64,000 bases of DNA from Actinomycetospora corticicola (lineage in GTDB: Bacteria; Actinomycetota; Actinomycetes; Mycobacteriales; Pseudonocardiaceae). Position numbers and translations under genes: made by a program. Every line of letters starts with the position of its first letter. Position 1 is the stretch's first letter. Below the pieces are notes generated by a model. It saw only the letters and a program-made list of their open reading frames with translations, was not told the DNA's origin and did not search any database. Positions 61,800 to 64,000 of the stretch are shown here, in pieces. Where the stretch lies: assembly GCF_013409505.1 (NCBI RefSeq), contig NZ_JACCBN010000001.1, positions 3,472,001 to 3,536,000 on the forward strand. Reading direction: 5' to 3'.

Positions 61800-63155
61800 C
61801 TACTCCGCGATGTCCCCGTCGCCGCGACGACCGAGGCCGACGGCGGTGAGGCCGGCGCGGCGCAGGGTGGCCGGGTCGACGATGTTGCGGGTGTCGATCA
61901 CGATCGGACGCTTCACCGCCGACGCGATCACCGACCAGTCCAGGGTGCGGAACATCGGCCACTCGGTGAGCACCAGCACCGCCTCCGCGCCCTGCGCCGC
62001 GGACACCGCGTCCGCCGCCAACGGCACCCCGTCGATCTCGGTCGGCGGCGCCGCCCCGTCCTTGCCCTCCACGAACGCCGGGTCGAACCCGACCAGCTCC
62101 GCGCCGGCCTGCCGCAGCAACGCCGCGATCGCCAACGCCGGGGAGTCCCGCAGGTCGTCGGTACCGGCCTTGAACGTCAACCCCAGCAGCGCCAGCCGCA
62201 CCCGCGACAGCGACCCGGTCCGCTTCCCGGTCACCGCCAGACGCACCTTGTCCACGATCCGCTGCCGCTGGCGGGTGTTCGTGTCGATCGTCGCGCGCAG
62301 CAACCGGAACTCGAAGTCCGCCGAGTCCGCCACCTGCAACAACGCGTGGGTGTCCTTCGGCAGACACGACCCACCCCACCCCGGGCCCGGCGACAGGAAC
62401 GCCTGCCCGATCCGCCGGTCGTAACCGATCCCCTCGGTCACATCCGAGATGTCCGCCCCGACCCGCTCGCACAGCTCGGCCATCGCATTCACGTACGACA
62501 GCTTCATCGCCAGGAAGCAGTTCGCCGCGTACTTCATCAACTCCGCCGACGCCGCATCGGTCAGCACCGTCGGCGCACCCAGCCGCGCGTACAGAGCGGC
62601 CACCCGCTCCGCGGCGTCCTGGTTGTCCGACCCCACCACGATCCGGTCCGGCCCGAGGAAGTCCTTGACCGCCGAACCCTCCCGCAGGAACTCCGGGTTC
62701 GACACCACCGCGACGTCGGTGCGCTCGAGCAGCTCCGCGGTCCGCGCCGCCGTGCCCACCGGCACCGTCGACTTGTTCACCACCACGGTGCCCGCCGCCA
62801 GCTCCGCGCCGACCTCCTCGATCACCGACTCCACCGCGCGCAGGTCCGCCACCCCACCCGCGCCCATCGGCGTCGGGACACAGAGGAACAGCACCTCCGC
62901 CGGCCGACCGTCCTCGAACGAGCCCAGCGCCGCCCCCGCGCCGACCACGAACGACAACCGCCCCGCCGAGGTCTGCTCGGAGACCAGCTCCGCCAGATCC
63001 GGCTCCACGATGTCCACCACACCCCGACGCAGCCGCTCCACCTTGGCCGCGTCGATGTCCGCGCACACCACCTCGTGACCCAACGACGCCAGACAGGCCC
63101 CCGTCGTCAGCCCGACGTAGCCCGTCCCCACCACCATGACCCGCCGTGCGAACAC
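61800..63155 (-). CDS. ugd: UDP-glucose 6-dehydrogenase
   Basis: 451 residues. N-terminal VMVVGTGYVGLTTGACLASL binds NAD; VVNKSTVPVGTAARTAELLE and VVSNPEFLREGSAVKDFLGP are family motifs; the catalytic Cys264 is in GPGWGGSCLPKDTHALLQVA; the C-terminal domain has LGLTFKAGTDDLRDSPALAI. It oxidises UDP-glucose to UDP-glucuronate for exopolysaccharide. GTG 63155 is chosen because GAGGAAGG lies 9 nt upstream; GTG 63164 abuts that site. Confidence 0.94.
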   Translation of the reverse strand: MFARRVMVVGTGYVGLTTGACLASLGHEVVCADIDAAKVERLRRGVVDIVEPDLAELVSEQTSAGRLSFVVGAGAALGSFEDGRPAEVLFLCVPTPMGAGGVADLRAVESVIEEVGAELAAGTVVVNKSTVPVGTAARTAELLERTDVAVVSNPEFLREGSAVKDFLGPDRIVVGSDNQDAAERVAALYARLGAPTVLTDAASAELMKYAANCFLAMKLSYVNAMAELCERVGADISDVTEGIGYDRRIGQAFLSPGPGWGGSCLPKDTHALLQVADSADFEFRLLRATIDTNTRQRQRIVDKVRLAVTGKRTGSLSRVRLALLGLTFKAGTDDLRDSPALAIAALLRQAGAELVGFDPAFVEGKDGAAPPTEIDGVPLAADAVSAAQGAEAVLVLTEWPMFRTLDWSVIASAVKRPIVIDTRNIVDPATLRRAGLTAVGLGRRGDGDIAE

Positions 63156-63229
63156 CCCTGGCACCCTTCCTCGGGATCGGTTCGGACGTCACGGTGCCAG
63201 ATCACGGTGGGTGAGCGGACGACTGCGGC

Positions 63230-64000
63230 TCAGTTCACGCCGGTCACGGCGTCGACGTAGTCCTGCCGGGTCGATCCCGACGACGGGTCGTCGAGCACGT
63301 CCTCGAAGGCGAGGAAGAACGCGGCGAGGGCACAACCGCGCGCGTAGCCGGGACTGCGTCGGATCTGCTCGGCCTCGGAGTCGGAGTTCGACGTGCCCCC
63401 GGTCTGGGCGGCCGGCGGGCCGGGGTTCTCCCCGACGGCGGCGAGTCCGGCGCGGGCGGCCTGGGCGCGGGCGAAGCGCAGGTTCGACCACGACGCGACG
63501 TTCGTGGAGGTCTGCACGCTGGTGGTGGCGTCGGTGGTCTGACAGGTGTCCTGCGCCGGAGTCAGCCCGCGGGCGGTGACCGCGGTGGCGTCGTCCACGC
63601 CGGTCAGGTCGACCACGACCGGGCCGGCGACGTTGCCGGCGAGCACCGGGAACTGGTCGACGTAGGAGAGGCCGCGGCCCAGCGAGCCGTCGCGGTCGCC
63701 GGTGCCGTTGAGCAGCGCGTTCGTCGCGGAGGTCAGGTCGGCGGGCAGCACGCCCTTGCCCGGAGCAGGGACGTGCACGGCGCCGGAGTAGCCCGCGGCG
63801 CGCAGCGTGTCGGCCTGCGCCTTGATCGCGTACACCAGCGAGCGCTCGTACCAGAGGAACCAGTTCTGGGCGGCGGCGGCGGTGACGGCCTTGCCGTTCC
63901 ACGTCTTCGCGCCGGGAATCCAGCCGGGCATCGGCGTCTTCGGGGTGCCGGCGGCGAGGCCGGTTCCCTGCTGGGCGTCGGCGCCGTAGGCCCAGTAGCT
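63230..64000 (-). CDS. Extracellular-type protein, N-terminus beyond window
   Basis: The frame is open to base 64000 (257 residues seen). It reads SYWAYGADAQQGTGLAAG at the edge, then WNGKAVTAAAAQNWFLWYER and GYSGAVHVPAPGKGVLPADL; the pattern is like a glycoside-hydrolase-type sugar-binding protein, but no family is certain. The end (FFLAFEDVLDDPSSGSTRQD) is plain. It lies 74 nt from ugd on the same strand; a link to polysaccharide metabolism is a guess. Confidence 0.45.
   Translation of the reverse strand, partial: SYWAYGADAQQGTGLAAGTPKTPMPGWIPGAKTWNGKAVTAAAAQNWFLWYERSLVYAIKAQADTLRAAGYSGAVHVPAPGKGVLPADLTSATNALLNGTGDRDGSLGRGLSYVDQFPVLAGNVAGPVVVDLTGVDDATAVTARGLTPAQDTCQTTDATTSVQTSTNVASWSNLRFARAQAARAGLAAVGENPGPPAAQTGGTSNSDSEAEQIRRSPGYARGCALAAFFLAFEDVLDDPSSGSTRQDYVDAVTGVN

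Noticed and set aside
61792..63192. Long glycine-rich open frame overlapping ugd in another frame
   Set aside because: It is a shadow of ugd caused by high third-position G/C; the ugd frame contains all catalytic motifs.
1..64000. tRNA/rRNA genes, insertion sequences, integrases or an origin
   Set aside because: No tRNA T-loop signatures, transposase motifs, DnaA-box clusters or composition shifts were seen on reading both strands.

Overview
The window is uniformly G+C-rich DNA with short intergenic gaps, many GTG starts and Actinobacteria-specific families (DUF2530, DUF3027, DUF2795, LCP, LppX-like lipoprotein). This points to a high-GC actinomycete, most likely Pseudonocardiales (Pseudonocardia/Actinomycetospora-like; the family assignment is inference). 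I see no transposase, integrase, tRNA, rRNA, CRISPR array or AT-rich island, so the segment reads as ordinary chromosomal core/accessory sequence.

Layout. 0-4 kb: NCS2 purine permease (partial), DUF2530, and a Tat-exported DUF1501/DUF1800 pair. 4-10 kb: secreted DUF5666-like protein, OmpR-type response regulator/histidine kinase, a large Hsp90/sacsin-type ATPase and DUF3027. 10-18.7 kb: glutaminyl-cyclase-like lipoprotein, FAD + Fe-S oxidoreductase (D-lactate/glycolate type), a secreted glycine-rich protein with four Cys-x3-Cys repeats, and a NarL-type two-component system. 18.7-30.6 kb: PQQ-type sugar dehydrogenase lipoprotein, first EEP-family membrane protein, RDD protein, small hypotheticals, a low-molecular-weight phosphatase with a Pro/Gly tail, an orphan AtpF-like protein, a UspA protein and a beta-propeller lipoprotein. 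30.8-35.3 kb: GMC oxidoreductase, LCP ligase, K+ channel with RCK domain. 35.5-43.5 kb: TPR protein with a degenerate P-loop, several very small genes, zwf (orphan, TTG start) and a degenerate erythromycin-esterase-like protein. 43.5-51.6 kb: DUF2235 hydrolase coupled to a second EEP protein, LppX-like lipoprotein, CYTH protein, third EEP protein, tatC. 52-60 kb: DUF1990-like and SRPBCC proteins, MarR-ABC exporter operon, acyl-CoA synthetase/TetR/adenylate cyclase, DUF2000/AraC pair. 60-64 kb: TetR/NmrA-like pair, UDP-glucose dehydrogenase and a partial extracellular protein.

How the parts relate: the theme is envelope biology. There are Tat and lipoprotein substrates plus TatC, LCP cell-wall ligase, UDP-glucuronate supply, two ABC/permease systems and two sensor pairs. 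Regulation is local, with divergent or overlapping regulator-target pairs. Many genes look leaderless: an A2/T6 -10 hexamer sits 6-9 nt before the start codon, often exactly 6 nt.

The most unusual signals are not genes. Two families of dispersed hairpins sit at gene 3' ends. One pair, 48 kb apart, has every stem difference compensated on the other arm and a conserved loop. The other family runs into the coding sequences, so convergent genes take their stop codons from it. Other points of interest are the Cys-repeat glycine-rich protein, the esterase-like protein lacking its family His/Glu residues, the orphan AtpF homologue, the triplicated EEP family and the TPR protein with a lost P-loop Lys.
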